In this document: piece by piece, positions 37,372-46,982 of the stretch
Layout: each line of letters begins with the position of its first letter
Position numbering within the stretch: the stretch's first letter is position 1
DNA from: an uncultured Clostridia bacterium
GTDB lineage: Bacteria > Bacillota > Clostridia > TANB77 > CAG-508
Assembly: GCA_948777935.1 (NCBI GenBank)
Contig: CAQDYY010000001.1
Span: 372,001 to 436,000 of the forward strand
Reading direction: 5' to 3'
Length of the DNA: 64,000 bases
Made by a program: the position numbers and the translations under genes
Notes under the pieces: model-generated
Database searches by the model: none
What the model saw: only the letters and a program-made list of their open reading frames with translations
What the model was told of the DNA's origin: nothing

Positions 37372-39994
37372 TTGGGTACAAATATAAAATTAGAAGAGAT
37401 TCATTTAGACGAAAAATATGGTGAACAAGCTCTTTTACCTCCAAATGAGTTTTTATCTAAGATGAATTTTTTAAGTGATGGTCTTAGTAGTGATGATGCT
37501 ATTTCTCTTCTTCATAAAAATGGTTTAAATGAATTAAAACAAGCTCGTGAAAAAAAATGGTACAATTACTTGTTTTCAAGCTTATTTAGTCCTTTTAATA
37601 TTATATTATTATTAATATCTTTGGTACTTATTTATACTGATGTTATATTAGCTGATACTCCAAGCTATGCAAATATTGTAGTTATTTTAGTTTTAGTAAC
37701 AGCAAGTACTCTTCTTGAATTTGTACAAGAATATCGTTCAAATAAAGCTGCTTTAAAACTCGAGAGCCTTGTAGCAACTACCACTACTGTGTTAAGAGAT
37801 GGTAAAAAAATACGGTATACCTATAAAAGAAGTGGTAATTGGAGATGTTGTTTCTTTATCCGCTGGAGACATGATACCTGCAGATATTCGCATTATAGAA
37901 GAAAAGGATTTGCATGTTGGTCAGTCTACTCTTACTGGTGAATCTGAACCAGTAAAAAAGCTATCTACATCTACTCTTTCATCTATAAATAATATAAAAG
38001 ATGTATCAGATTTAGATACTATATGTTTTATGGGTACAAATGTAGTAAGTGGAAGTGCTAAAGGTGTTGTTATAAAAACTGCGAATGATACTTATTTTGG
38101 TAAAATTGCAGGAGTTTTAGAACATGGAAAGCCAAAAACTGCTTTTCAAAAAGGAATTGAAAATATTAGTAAACTCCTAATTCGTTTTATGTTAGTTATG
38201 ATTCCTATTACTTTTTTAGTTAATGTTTGGAAACATAGTGTTCTAATTACATTTACATTTTCAGTTGCTATTGCAATTGGAATTACACCTCTTTTACTAC
38301 CTGTTATTCTTTCTTCTTCACTTGCAAAAGGTGCAATTCGTATGTCTAAGAAGAAAACCATTGTAAAAAAGATGGATTCTATACAAAGTTTTGGTGCTAT
38401 GAATATACTTTGTACTGATAAAACTGGAACTCTAACAAAAGATGAAATTGTTCTTCAAAAATATTTAGATATAAACGGAAATGAAAATTATGGTGTTCTA
38501 AAACATGCCTTTTTAAATGCATATTTTCAAACTGGCTTAAAAGGTAATATTGATACAGCGATTATTGATAAAGCAAATGAAATGGATTTGACTAATATAT
38601 CTACTAACTATAAAAAAATTGATGAAATACCTTTTGATTTTTCAAGACGTAGATTATCTGTTATTGTATCTGACGGAACAAAAACACAGCTTATTACTAA
38701 AGGTGCTGTAGAAGAAATTTTATCAATTTGTACTCTTGTTTATGATAATGGAAATGTAACTGAAATTACACCTAAAATAAAAGAAAATATACGAAACTTT
38801 ACTAAAAATCTAAATTCTGATGGTTTACGTGTTATTGCAGTATGCCAAAAAAATGATATTTCTGATATTAGTAATTTTTCTGTTAAAGATGAATCTAAAA
38901 TGGTGTTAATGGGATTTATTGGCTTTTTAGACCCACCAAAAGAAAGTGCAAAACAAGCTATTGATAGGTTAAATGAAAAAGGAATTCGTGTTATTGTATT
39001 AACTGGAGATAATGAATATGTAACTAAATGTATTTGTGATAAAGTTGGTATTAATTCAGCAAGAATCATATCTGGTAATAAAATAAGTAAGTTATCTGAT
39101 ATGGCTTTACTTCGTTTACTTTATGATACTAATATTTTTGTAAAATTAAGCCCTATTGAAAAGGCTAGAATTGTAAGGTTATTAAAAGAAGCTGGAAATG
39201 TTGTAGGTTATATGGGTGATGGAATTAATGATAGCCCTTCTCTTACTAATGCTGATGTTGGTATTTCTGTAGATACTGCTGTTGATATTGCAAAGGAAAC
39301 TTCTGATATTATTTTATTAGAAAAGGATTTGAATGTTTTATTAGATGGTGCAATTGAAGGTAGAAAAACTTTTGCTAATTTACTAAAATATATCAAAATG
39401 GCTGTTAGTTTTAACTTTGGTGAGGTATTATCTGTACTAATTGCAAGTATTGTACTTCCATTTTTGCCTATTACCCCAATCCAATTACTAGTACAAAGTT
39501 TGCTTTATGATTTTGGGCAATTATCTCTTCCTTTTGATAATGTAGATGCAGAATATGTAACCAAACCTAGAAAGTGGAATTTGAAAGATTTACGAAATTT
39601 TATGTTTTTTATGGGACCAACTAGTTCTATCTTCGATTTAATGGTATTTGCTTCTTTATGGTTTGGCTTTGGTTTAAGGCTACCCCAAAGTGCTCTTTTC
39701 CAAACTATTTGGTTTAGTTATGGGGTTGTTTCAAACTTAATTGGTTTACACATTATTAGAACTGCAAAAATGCCATTTGTACAAAGTAATGCTTCTACAC
39801 CTGTATATGCAACATCCATACTTTTAAGTATTGTAGCATTAATTGTTCCTTTTACCTTTATAGGAAAATGGATTGGACTTGTTCCTTTTGCTCCAATTTA
39901 TTTAGTAGTAATAATTGGCTTTCCAATTCTTTATTGCTTTATTGCAAGTTTTGTTAAGAAATTGTATATTAAAAAATATGGTGAATGGATATAG
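37372..39994 (+). CDS. P-type ATPase, MgtA-like (one CGG shift site)
   Basis: The rebuilt protein (873 aa) has the cation ATPase N-domain (SSDDAISLLHKNGLNELKQA), the actuator TGES in LTGESEPVKK, the phosphorylated Asp in CTDKTGTLTKDE, and the hinge MGDGINDSPSL, with about ten membrane helices. The overall sequence fits type IIIB Mg2+ import ATPases. The break is at CGG 37813-37815; skipping C gives RDGKKIGIPIKEVVIGDVV, the expected actuator strand. Without it the N-terminal 147 codons end in a stop. The start is TTG at 37372, behind AGGATGTG. Confidence 0.9.
37813..37815 (+). other. CGG +1 shift site in the P-type ATPase
   Basis: AAA AAA ATA C GGT ATA CCT: skipping C gives Lys-Ile-Gly-Ile-Pro. 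This is the only plus-strand site, so the pattern does not depend on strand. Confidence 0.92.
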
Positions 39995-40000
39995 TAAAGA

Positions 40001-40034
40001 GAAAGACCAAAGTTATACTAACTCTGGTCTTTTC
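40001..40034 (+). terminator. Terminator of the P-type ATPase gene
   Basis: AAAGACCAAAGTTA and the downstream AACTCTGGTCTTT form a stem followed by TCTTTC. Confidence 0.8.
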
Positions 40035-40087
40035 TTTCGAAAATTAAATTTTTGCACAATTAAATCTAACAAAATCCAGTTTACATG

Positions 40088-40612
40088 TTATTCGCCATCA
40101 AATGTTATAATGGACTCTACGTCATATCCCTCCAATGTCTTTCTGCCATTTAATTCAGGTAATTCAATCAAACAGCAAATTCTTACTACTTCACCGCCCA
40201 GTCTTTCAACTAATTTACATATGGCTTTGACTGTGCCGCCTGTTGCCAAGAGGTCATCGACAATGACAACCCTCTGTCCCTGTTTGATTGCATCTTTATG
40301 CATCTCTAACGTTGCTGTACCATACTCGAGTGCATATTCTTCCTCGATTGTCTCACAAGGAAGCTTGCCCTTCTTTCTAACTGGTACAAATGCCGTCTTG
40401 GTGTTGTATGCAATTGATGATCCAAAAATAAAACCTCTAGACTCTGGTGCCACTACAACATCAAACTCTACCCCTGCTAAAGAGTCCTCCATTAGATTAA
40501 TTGCTAATTGAAGTGCATCTGCATCGCCAAGTACAGTAGTTACGTCTCTAAAAATTATCCCTTCCTCTGGAAAGTTAGGAATACTTCTTACATAATCCTC
40601 TAATCTTTTCAT
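40088..40612 (-). CDS. apt: Adenine phosphoribosyltransferase
   Basis: The protein (174 aa) has IPNFPEEGIIFRDVTTVL at its N-terminus, VVAPESRGFIFGSSIAY, and the PRPP-binding loop VVIVDDLLATGGT. It salvages adenine to AMP. The ATG at 40612 follows AAAGGAGG. Local base composition is somewhat richer in G and C than in neighbouring genes, hinting at transfer, but all CGG strings straddle codons here. Length and motifs are normal. Confidence 0.95.
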   Translation of the reverse strand: MKRLEDYVRSIPNFPEEGIIFRDVTTVLGDADALQLAINLMEDSLAGVEFDVVVAPESRGFIFGSSIAYNTKTAFVPVRKKGKLPCETIEEEYALEYGTATLEMHKDAIKQGQRVVIVDDLLATGGTVKAICKLVERLGGEVVRICCLIELPELNGRKTLEGYDVESIITFDGE

Positions 40613-40733
40613 ATGCAACCTCCTTTGTTGCTGCGAGATTTTGTAGATATAATTGTACAAAATTTATTTCTTATGCCATTACAACTAGTTTACCACATTA
40701 TTATATCACATTTATGTAAGTTTGCAAATAGGT

Positions 40734-41165
40734 TTACCAACCAAAATTATCAAACATAATATTATTTTGATAGTTTTCTATCGCTTTTTTTACACATGGA
40801 ATTATATTACTTGGTAAATTATTAATATCAAACCAACTTAATTCACTGCATTTATCTGGTTCCATATTTGTAAATTCTCCACTCCATTTATCACATTTTA
40901 AGAAAATATCAAACCTTTCTGGATCAGTTTTTCTATGTAAAAAAGCTACTATTTCTATATCATTTTCATCTATAATAATTCCTGCTTCTTCGGTTGCTTC
41001 TCTAATCATAGCTTGCTTAATAGTTTCATTTCCATCCATATGACCCGCAACTAAACTATAATTTCCATCTTCATATCCAGTATTTGCACGCTTTAATAAT
41101 AGTACTTTATTTTCTTTTATTAGTATTAAATAAACTGCACATATAAACTTATATCTTTCCTTCAT
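40734..41165 (-). CDS. NUDIX hydrolase
   Basis: The 143-residue protein carries a complete Nudix box, GHMDGNETIKQAMIREATEE followed by AGI, at about residues 37-59. The chemistry is pyrophosphohydrolysis of a nucleoside diphosphate derivative. The short C-terminal part offers no specificity motif. It stands alone, so the substrate cannot be inferred. Confidence 0.9.
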   Translation of the reverse strand: MKERYKFICAVYLILIKENKVLLLKRANTGYEDGNYSLVAGHMDGNETIKQAMIREATEEAGIIIDENDIEIVAFLHRKTDPERFDIFLKCDKWSGEFTNMEPDKCSELSWFDINNLPSNIIPCVKKAIENYQNNIMFDNFGW

Positions 41166-41221
41166 AATTTTCTCCTATGCCTTTATAAATTTTAAAGGGC
41201 GAATTAATCCTGCCCTTTGTT

Positions 41222-41431
41222 TTACTCATTTCTTAATGGATACTTTTCTATTAGTTCTTTTGCATAGGAATCTTCTGGGCCTTTACTATACCCGCCTATT
41301 AGTGCATTCATTTCTGGATCATTCCTATAAAATACTGAAGGTGCTTTGGGCCTATCATAAGGCTTACCAATCCTTGGTGCCTCTTTATTAATTATAACTG
41401 CTGGTGCTGGTTTTTTTTTGCAAAAAAGCAT
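41222..41431 (-). CDS. Small protein of unknown function
   Basis: The 69-residue protein begins MLFCKKKPAPAVIINKEAPR and is rich in Lys, Pro and Tyr, with an acidic C-terminus. CAGGAGGG precedes the ATG. I recognise no family, and it has no membrane helix. Confidence 0.6.
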   Translation of the reverse strand: MLFCKKKPAPAVIINKEAPRIGKPYDRPKAPSVFYRNDPEMNALIGGYSKGPEDSYAKELIEKYPLRNE

Positions 41432-41631
41432 AGTATATATCCCTCCTGAGTTTGTATTTTTGCAGTAGTAACTGCAATGATTTTATTATACATACATTTT
41501 TTTCTTTTGTCAAATGCATTAAATATCAAGCTTTGTCATTTAATAGTATACAGAAAAAAGTGGCTTCGCCACGTGGGCGAGCAATGTTTGCCCATACATT
41601 TTTAACTTAAAATAGAGTAATTTATTATAAA

Positions 41632-41662
41632 AGACCAAAGTATACTAACTCTAGTCTTTTTT
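41632..41662 (-). terminator. Terminator of the YgjV-like gene
   Basis: GACCAAAGT and ACTCTAGTC form a stem resembling that at 40001-40034, with T-rich sequence on both sides. Confidence 0.6.
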
Positions 41663-41679
41663 GAAAATTAAATTTGCAA

Positions 41680-42234
41680 CTATATTTGTTTTACTTTATC
41701 TCTTTTTACGTCTTTTATATATCCAATTATTGAACATGTTACTAAAATTGTTTCTAATATAATTCCCATAATTGACATTATGAATATATTATAAGCTAAC
41801 CATAATACACCTGCTATTAGTCCTAACAGTTTATACATTTTCACGTCTTTCTGCCATAATGCAAATGTTGTAACTAATGTAGCTATTACAGATAGTAAAC
41901 TAAGTGGCCCATTATATGTAAATATTGTTAATGCTACAATAAGTATAACTGTTACAACTAATATGATTAAATCTAGTTTCTTATTAATCTCTTTTCCTTT
42001 AGATTTCTGCCATTCTTGTATTAATAGTGTTAAGTCACGTAACATCATAATAACAGACATTGCAGCTCCTGTATAGCCATTAAGCATAGCCATTGCAGTA
42101 GTTTGTCCTATATGTGATACAAAATTTGCTGTTAATATTTTTGTTCTATCCTTTAGCAAGTAACTTAAGCTTAATATTCCATAGTATATTACTGTAATTA
42201 TTTGGGAAATAATATAAATAAGAGTTATTTCCAT
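41680..42234 (-). CDS. YgjV-like membrane protein
   Basis: The 184-residue protein has five to six hydrophobic helices. The pattern LSYLLKDRTKILTANFVSHI and MLNGYTGAAMSVIMMLRDL resembles the Imp-YgjV family of inner membrane proteins. The start at 42234 follows TGGAGG. Function is unknown. Confidence 0.7.
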   Translation of the reverse strand: MEITLIYIISQIITVIYYGILSLSYLLKDRTKILTANFVSHIGQTTAMAMLNGYTGAAMSVIMMLRDLTLLIQEWQKSKGKEINKKLDLIILVVTVILIVALTIFTYNGPLSLLSVIATLVTTFALWQKDVKMYKLLGLIAGVLWLAYNIFIMSIMGIILETILVTCSIIGYIKDVKRDKVKQI

Positions 42235-42312
42235 CTTTATTTTCCTCCATATAATTAAATTATCATTTGCTGTTACTATTATATTGTTTCGCACTTTATT
42301 TGTCAAATATTT

Positions 42313-42357
42313 AAAGAAAAACAAACCACTTCAAATTAAAGCAGTTTGTTTTTCTTT
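42313..42357 (-). terminator. Terminator of the PIN-domain gene
   Basis: AAAGAAAAACAAACCACTT and the AGCAGTTTGTTTTTCTTT arm make a long stem directly after the stop codon. Confidence 0.8.
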
Positions 42358-42735
42358 TTAATTAAATTCAGAAGGTCTTTTCACTTCAAAGAGGGAAGTT
42401 TCCACATCTTCAAAATCCTTATCAAGGGTAATAAGAACATCTACCTTTCCAATAATTGCTCCTTCTAGAACTGGAACATCGGCAAGATCACGAATATACA
42501 TATCTACCTTTGTAGCTGAATTATTTTTGACTAATTCATACTGTAATTCTTTAAGTAGCCTTTTTAGTTGAAGATCCCGTGTTGGGTATTTATCCCAAAT
42601 CTTCCTTTTGGCTTCTTCAATTACATAGGTACAAAGTACAATTGTATGTTTTTCGTTTACATTATGAATCCATGCATTTGTCTTCTCTCCTAATACTGCT
42701 GAAATTAATACACATGTGTCTAGCATTACTCTCAT
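42358..42735 (-). CDS. PIN-domain protein, putative toxin, with an in-frame CGG read as Arg
   Basis: The 125-residue protein starts MRVMLDTCVLISAVLG and ends with VPVLEGAIIGKVDVLITLDK, giving the PIN acidic residues of the putative toxin family TIGR00305. PIN enzymes are Mg-dependent RNases. No antitoxin gene is recognisable next to it. CGG occurs in frame at 42577-42579 (YPTRDLQLKRLL). Here the zero frame is clearly correct, and skipping C would end the protein four codons later. With lysA, it is an exception to the CGG rule, and is probably recently acquired or not fully functional. Confidence 0.8.
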   Translation of the reverse strand: MRVMLDTCVLISAVLGEKTNAWIHNVNEKHTIVLCTYVIEEAKRKIWDKYPTRDLQLKRLLKELQYELVKNNSATKVDMYIRDLADVPVLEGAIIGKVDVLITLDKDFEDVETSLFEVKRPSEFN

Positions 42736-42817
42736 AGTTTTCCTCCTTATAAACTAGATAGTTATCTTGTTCATTTTAAAATTTATATATTTTTTTTAAT
42801 ATATAACAAAATAATTT

Positions 42818-43837
42818 TTACAAGCAAAACTTATTTATTGCTTGTTTGTATTGTTCTACTAATTTGTCTAAACTTTCTATTGTAATATATTCATTAGCCA
42901 CATGTGGATTTATTGGTCCAGTACCCAATATACATCTATTTTGGGATTGTATACAGCTTGCTTCTGTTATAAAATTTGTTGTTTTACTCTTTCCACTTTC
43001 AGCAATAAATGGTTTTATATCATTTATTATTTGATATGTGAATTTATACTTTTCTTGTAAACTATTTATTGTTTCAATAATTTTTATTCTATGTTCTTCT
43101 TTTATTACTCTAAAGTCTATATATGTTGTACAACTATTTGGAACAATATTTATACTTTTTCCACCTTCTACTTTTCCTATGTTCATAGTAGTATAGGGAA
43201 TATTAAATCTATTATCAGTTTCAAGTTTTAAGGTATTATAAAAATTTTTTAGTTCTTCTAAAAACTCCATACATTGCTCTATTGCATTTATTCCATTTTC
43301 TGGATTGCTCGAGTGAGCTGATTTTCCTTTAAAATCAATTTTAAATTCTAATAGACCTTTGCTGCCATTCATTATTTCATTATTGGTTGGTTCTCCAATA
43401 ATCATATTTTCGGGCATTTTTATGTTTAATCTATTTATTTCTCTTATTCCGCCAAAACCAGTTTCTTCATCATAAGTAAAAAATAACTTAATACCATAAT
43501 TTAATTTATTCCAATCTGTGTCTAATACAGATTTTAAAATTGCTGCAATTCCACCTTTCATATCACAAACACCTAAGCCATATAATTTATTATCAATTTG
43601 GATTAGTTCTAGAGGATTATATATCCAATCACTTCCACCTTGTACAGTATCGGTATGTCCTAAAAATCCTAAATTACATTTTTCATTTATACTCATAATT
43701 AAGCATTTAGTTCTATACTCTAACTTAAATCCTTTTTCTTCTAATATTTCTTGTATATAGTTCATTATTCTTTCATTTTCCTTGTCCTTATATGTATCAA
43801 ATCGAACTAAGTTTTTTAATATATCTTTTGCTTGCAT
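42818..43837 (-). CDS. M20 family metallopeptidase (ArgE/DapE/CPG2-like)
   Basis: The protein (339 aa) has the M20 zinc motifs LGFLGHTDTVQGG (about residues 57-69), GVCDMKGGIAAIL (92-104), YDEETGFGG and MIIGEPTNN, and a dimerisation domain. It hydrolyses an N-acyl or peptide bond of an amino acid substrate. It starts 2 bp downstream of a DapF-like gene, so the pair may process a shared amino acid. Confidence 0.9.
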   Translation of the reverse strand: MQAKDILKNLVRFDTYKDKENERIMNYIQEILEEKGFKLEYRTKCLIMSINEKCNLGFLGHTDTVQGGSDWIYNPLELIQIDNKLYGLGVCDMKGGIAAILKSVLDTDWNKLNYGIKLFFTYDEETGFGGIREINRLNIKMPENMIIGEPTNNEIMNGSKGLLEFKIDFKGKSAHSSNPENGINAIEQCMEFLEELKNFYNTLKLETDNRFNIPYTTMNIGKVEGGKSINIVPNSCTTYIDFRVIKEEHRIKIIETINSLQEKYKFTYQIINDIKPFIAESGKSKTTNFITEASCIQSQNRCILGTGPINPHVANEYITIESLDKLVEQYKQAINKFCL

Positions 43838-43838
43838 A

Positions 43839-44675
43839 TTATTCCTCCTCTACAATTCCACTAATAATAGCTTTTTCTATATAGTTTTTATTTTCTTTAA
43901 GTTGAACATTAATACTATATCCTGATGGTTGTATTATCTCTATTTTTTTGTCTTTGTTTTTCAAATAGTTATATATTGCTGTTCCTAAACTACCACTACC
44001 ACATGCTGTTTCATAAAATACTGTATCTATTTCTTTTACCCATACAATAGGATTTATTTTTGTCTTTCCTGCTTCCTTTTCCAATAGCATTATTCCTATT
44101 GCTTTTTCTTTTGAATCAATCTCTGTTATCATTAATTGTTTTAATTCGTTTTTAGTTTTTTCTTCATCTTGTTTTAGTTTTTGAATATAAGTTTTTGATT
44201 TTTCTTCATTTAAAATTGCAATTAAAATCCCATCTATTTTTATACAAGTAAAATCGTTTTTAACTTCATATAAATTAGCTATATTTTTACCTATATCTAA
44301 TTGAATTTCTACTTTTTTATCATTTAGTACTTTGCCTAATATCATTTTATTTGTTCCAGATACACTAATTTCTATTTCTCCTTCTTTTCCTTTTAAATAT
44401 TCCCAAATTGCACATCGTGTCCCATTCATGCAAAATTCGCCACCTGCCATTTCTAAACGATTGATTTTATTACTTAAAAAACCTACTTGCTCCACTTGTG
44501 AATTTTTCTTCATTATAGCTTTATTTATTAATCTCTTTTGATTATCTGTATATTCATTTCCATTAACTAATGCTGTTTTATTACCTCCTGGATTTAATAC
44601 TTTATACCTAATCTCGCCTATACTTCTTATATACTTAATACTTTCACTCATATTTTTTACCTCTTCATTTCTCAT
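43839..44675 (-). CDS. DapF-like amino acid racemase/epimerase
   Basis: The protein (278 aa) shows the PLP-independent diaminopimelate epimerase fold signatures: GGEFCMNGTRCAIWEY with the first catalytic Cys and YETACGSGSLGTAIYNYL with the second. Sequence outside these is far from true DapF: CMNG replaces CGNG. It may be a racemase of another amino acid, such as histidine racemases of the CntK type. It is cotranscribed with an M20 peptidase. An attenuator-like leader lies upstream. The start at 44675 follows AAAGGTGG. Confidence 0.7.
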   Translation of the reverse strand: MRNEEVKNMSESIKYIRSIGEIRYKVLNPGGNKTALVNGNEYTDNQKRLINKAIMKKNSQVEQVGFLSNKINRLEMAGGEFCMNGTRCAIWEYLKGKEGEIEISVSGTNKMILGKVLNDKKVEIQLDIGKNIANLYEVKNDFTCIKIDGILIAILNEEKSKTYIQKLKQDEEKTKNELKQLMITEIDSKEKAIGIMLLEKEAGKTKINPIVWVKEIDTVFYETACGSGSLGTAIYNYLKNKDKKIEIIQPSGYSINVQLKENKNYIEKAIISGIVEEE

Positions 44676-44701
44676 ATAAATTACCACCTTTCATATAGTA
44701 A

Positions 44702-44772
44702 AAATAGATATATAAAAAAACACTATTTATAGTTTTTATCCTACAAATAGTGTCTTTAAATATATCTATTTT
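44702..44772 (-). terminator. Long terminator-like hairpin before the DapF-like gene
   Basis: AAAATAGATATAT at one end pairs with ATATATCTATTTT at the other, and CACTATTT pairs with AAATAGTG inside. On the minus strand the stem ends in a T-run about 45 nt before the start codon. Confidence 0.65.
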
Positions 44773-44787
44773 ATATATCTTTAAACT

Positions 44788-44853
44788 ATCGTAGGTACAA
44801 CACTTTTAGCTTGTACCTACTGAATAACTACAATAGTTACAAGCTCCTACGAT
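44788..44853 (-). promoter_or_regulatory. Candidate structured leader (attenuator or riboswitch)
   Basis: On the minus strand TCGTAGG and CCTACGA close a stem around AGCTTGTA/TACAAGCT. An alternative 10-bp stem, GTAGGTACAA with TTGTACCTAC, excludes that pairing. A terminator-like hairpin follows. I do not recognise a known riboswitch class. Confidence 0.45.
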
Positions 44854-44988
44854 GATGTAATTGGTTTAAAAATATATTTGATTTCATACTATTTCCTTCT
44901 TTCTTAAATCTTATATTTTAAATACTAGCATATTTTTTAGTATATGTCAATTGGTTTATGTAAAGTTTTATTAATTATGTCTTTCAAC

Positions 44989-45768
44989 TTAATTAAATTT
45001 TGTTATAAAAATTTCCTTTTTTCCATCATCAAATTCAAATTCATCATTTGAAACTCTAATTAAAACATCTCCAACATCTTTATTCATTAAATATGAAATA
45101 AGAATAGAATCTTTTTCACATAATTCATTTAATGTTGTTATACAAAGATTTTTTGGATTATCAACATAATCTTGTGCTTCGTTTCCAATACTTAAAAACC
45201 AACCGCTATTCATTTCAGATGATGTTTCCAGTTTTTGCATAAGACCTACTTTCCAGTTTTCGTCTAAAAGTTTTTTAGTTACTATACATGTTTTTAATAA
45301 TTCTTCCAAAATTGTAAAATCTTCTTCTTGGGAAATAAATTCATTTATTTCATTTTGGGTAACTTGAATATCACTATTCATGTCTTCTATTGAAAATCCC
45401 CATTTATTATCATTATCTGCAATTTTATTCATAATCACTGCTAGTTCAAGTATTTCGTCATTTCCAACACTAATTGATGAAGAAATTTCCTTATATGGTT
45501 TATTTTTATGATTTTTAAAAAGACATATATCAATTTTTCCATCCATATATAATATAAGTTTTATTGCTCCCATATTTTCTTTATCATTATAAAAGCACAT
45601 AAAAGGACTTAAATGACTGTTTACATAGTAGTCAAAAATAGTACCATTTTTGTCATTCATGTAATATATTTTTCCATTTTCCTCTAAATCTTGAGTTGAA
45701 ACCTGTGGAAGATGTTTTTTCAAACTTTCCTTTACTATTTCTGAAATTTCTCCTAAAATTTTATTCAT
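44989..45768 (-). CDS. DUF2185-containing protein
   Basis: The protein (259 aa) has a poorly conserved N-terminal region and a C-terminal DUF2185-type segment (SGWFLSIGNEAQDYVDNPKN at about residues 196-215, then LCEKDSILISYL). DUF2185 and related Imm33-type domains occur as immunity proteins in toxin loci, but no partner toxin is next to it. The function is not established. Confidence 0.65.
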   Translation of the reverse strand: MNKILGEISEIVKESLKKHLPQVSTQDLEENGKIYYMNDKNGTIFDYYVNSHLSPFMCFYNDKENMGAIKLILYMDGKIDICLFKNHKNKPYKEISSSISVGNDEILELAVIMNKIADNDNKWGFSIEDMNSDIQVTQNEINEFISQEEDFTILEELLKTCIVTKKLLDENWKVGLMQKLETSSEMNSGWFLSIGNEAQDYVDNPKNLCITTLNELCEKDSILISYLMNKDVGDVLIRVSNDEFEFDDGKKEIFITKFN

Positions 45769-45789
45769 GCAATTCTCCTTCCTATATCC

Positions 45790-46219
45790 TTATTTAAATA
45801 ATGATAATCTTTTTGTTATCGAATTTATTTTTTCTATTTCACCAAATGCTAATAACCCAAAATAGTTATGCTCTTCTGTATTTACTTCTTTAGTTTTTTC
45901 TAGCTGTTCTTTATAAGTATCTCCTGTCATTGTTTCTATAAAGTCTACAAACAATATCCCTTCTTCTTTAAATTGTCTTCTAGCTTTTTTAATTTCATTA
46001 TTCTTTCCACCGTAAAACTATTAAAGATAAACCTGAAATGCTTTTATGTGGCTCTTCATCTTTATCTGGAAAATCTATAAAAGACATTTTTTCTTTTGTT
46101 TCTTCATCTGCAATATTAACTAGTCCTAATCCCATATGTGCAATTGCATTTAATGCCTTTCCTATTTCTATTTTTTCATTAATAATTGCTACAAATTTAT
46201 ATTTATCATTATGTACCAT
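45790..46219 (-). CDS. DUF2000 family protein (one CGG shift site)
   Basis: The rebuilt 142-residue protein starts MVHNDKYKFVAIINEKIEIG, then has ALNAIAHMGLGLV and a Pro/Asp-rich middle. After the CGG at 46010-46012, skipping C continues VLGGKNNEIKKARRQFKEEG, then LFVDFIETMTGDTYKEQLEK and HNYFGLLAFGE, the pattern I know from DUF2000. The zero frame stops after four codons, hiding the second half. The molecular role of DUF2000 is unknown. Confidence 0.82.
46010..46012 (-). other. CGG +1 shift site in the DUF2000 gene
   Basis: GTT TTA C GGT GGA AAG: skipping C gives Val-Leu-Gly-Gly-Lys and opens 72 further codons. Confidence 0.88.
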
Positions 46220-46300
46220 TTTAACAGCCTCCTACGATTATTTATACATTTATAATACCTTATTTTTTCTTTTTATGCAATAGATTTTAGTTATAAAAGT

Positions 46301-46798
46301 TTAAATATTCGTTTTTTCTACATATTCTAAACACTTTTCTTCTAATTTTTTAAAATCACATATATTAAATCTTTTTCTACTTACTTCATTTAATCCTAAT
46401 TTATATACTTGATTTGCTAACTTTTTAATTTTCTCTCTATTTATATTACAATAATGTAATTCTTTTCTTAATAAAATTTGATACTTTTCATCTTCTTTAG
46501 AAAAGTCCTTTTGATTTAAGTATTTTATTGGACATGGGAACATAAAGGAAAACCTTAACGAAGATATCGGTTTTAATTCTTTTGTCTTTTTATCTTTATC
46601 CATAATTAGGAATGCAGTATGAGCCTTTTTGTTATAAGAAGATACTGGAGCGAAATAATTAAAATTATTTATTGTAAGCACTATACCACAAAAGAATTTC
46701 TTGTGTTTTTCGTAATCTATATTAGGAATTTTGTTATCACCATTTTCTTTTAAATATTTTATATATTCACTATCTACTTCATAAAATTTTAATTTCAT
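46301..46798 (-). CDS. Type III toxin, ToxN superfamily (CptN/TenpN-like)
   Basis: The protein (165 aa) begins MKLKFYEVDSEYIKYLKENG and continues FFCGIVLTINNFNYFAPVSS, then LRFSFMFPCPIKYL and a C-terminal FKKLEEKCLEY helix, the same plan as ToxN at 1661-2128 but clearly divergent. Upstream are three repeats, a terminator and a consensus promoter, so it is a second type III TA, closer to CptIN or TenpIN. The ATG follows AAGGAG. It likely cleaves RNA and is restrained by the repeat RNA. Confidence 0.85.
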   Translation of the reverse strand: MKLKFYEVDSEYIKYLKENGDNKIPNIDYEKHKKFFCGIVLTINNFNYFAPVSSYNKKAHTAFLIMDKDKKTKELKPISSLRFSFMFPCPIKYLNQKDFSKEDEKYQILLRKELHYCNINREKIKKLANQVYKLGLNEVSRKRFNICDFKKLEEKCLEYVEKTNI

Positions 46799-46822
46799 TG
46801 CAACATCTCCTTATAACATAAA

Positions 46823-46852
46823 AATGAGGATTAAAACCTAAATTTTAACCCC
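46823..46852 (-). terminator. Terminator between repeat RNA and second type III toxin
   Basis: GGTTAAAA and TTTTAATCC pair on the minus strand, followed by a T-run. Confidence 0.7.
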
Positions 46853-46858
46853 CATCTA

Positions 46859-46982
46859 TTAAATCATGCTATTTTGTTTTGAGTTAGCATTAACTCGAAT
46901 ATATCGTTCACTATATTTTATGAGGTGTGAAACCTCGAATATATCGCTCGCCATTTTGAATTGAGCTGCGAAACACTCGAAT
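46859..46982 (-). repeat. Three degenerate 40-42-nt repeats
   Basis: Each unit has the frame ATTCGAG, a variable hairpin ending in CTC, and an A-rich tail. Stems GAGGT/ACCTC and GAGTTA/TAACTC differ in sequence but both pair, showing covariation between units. Confidence 0.85.

Noticed and set aside
44788..44853. Lysine (L-box) riboswitch before the DapF-like gene
   Set aside because: The conserved L-box sequences are not there.
46859..46982. CRISPR array at the 40-42 nt repeats
   Set aside because: Repeats are contiguous without spacers, only three, and sit in a type III TA layout.
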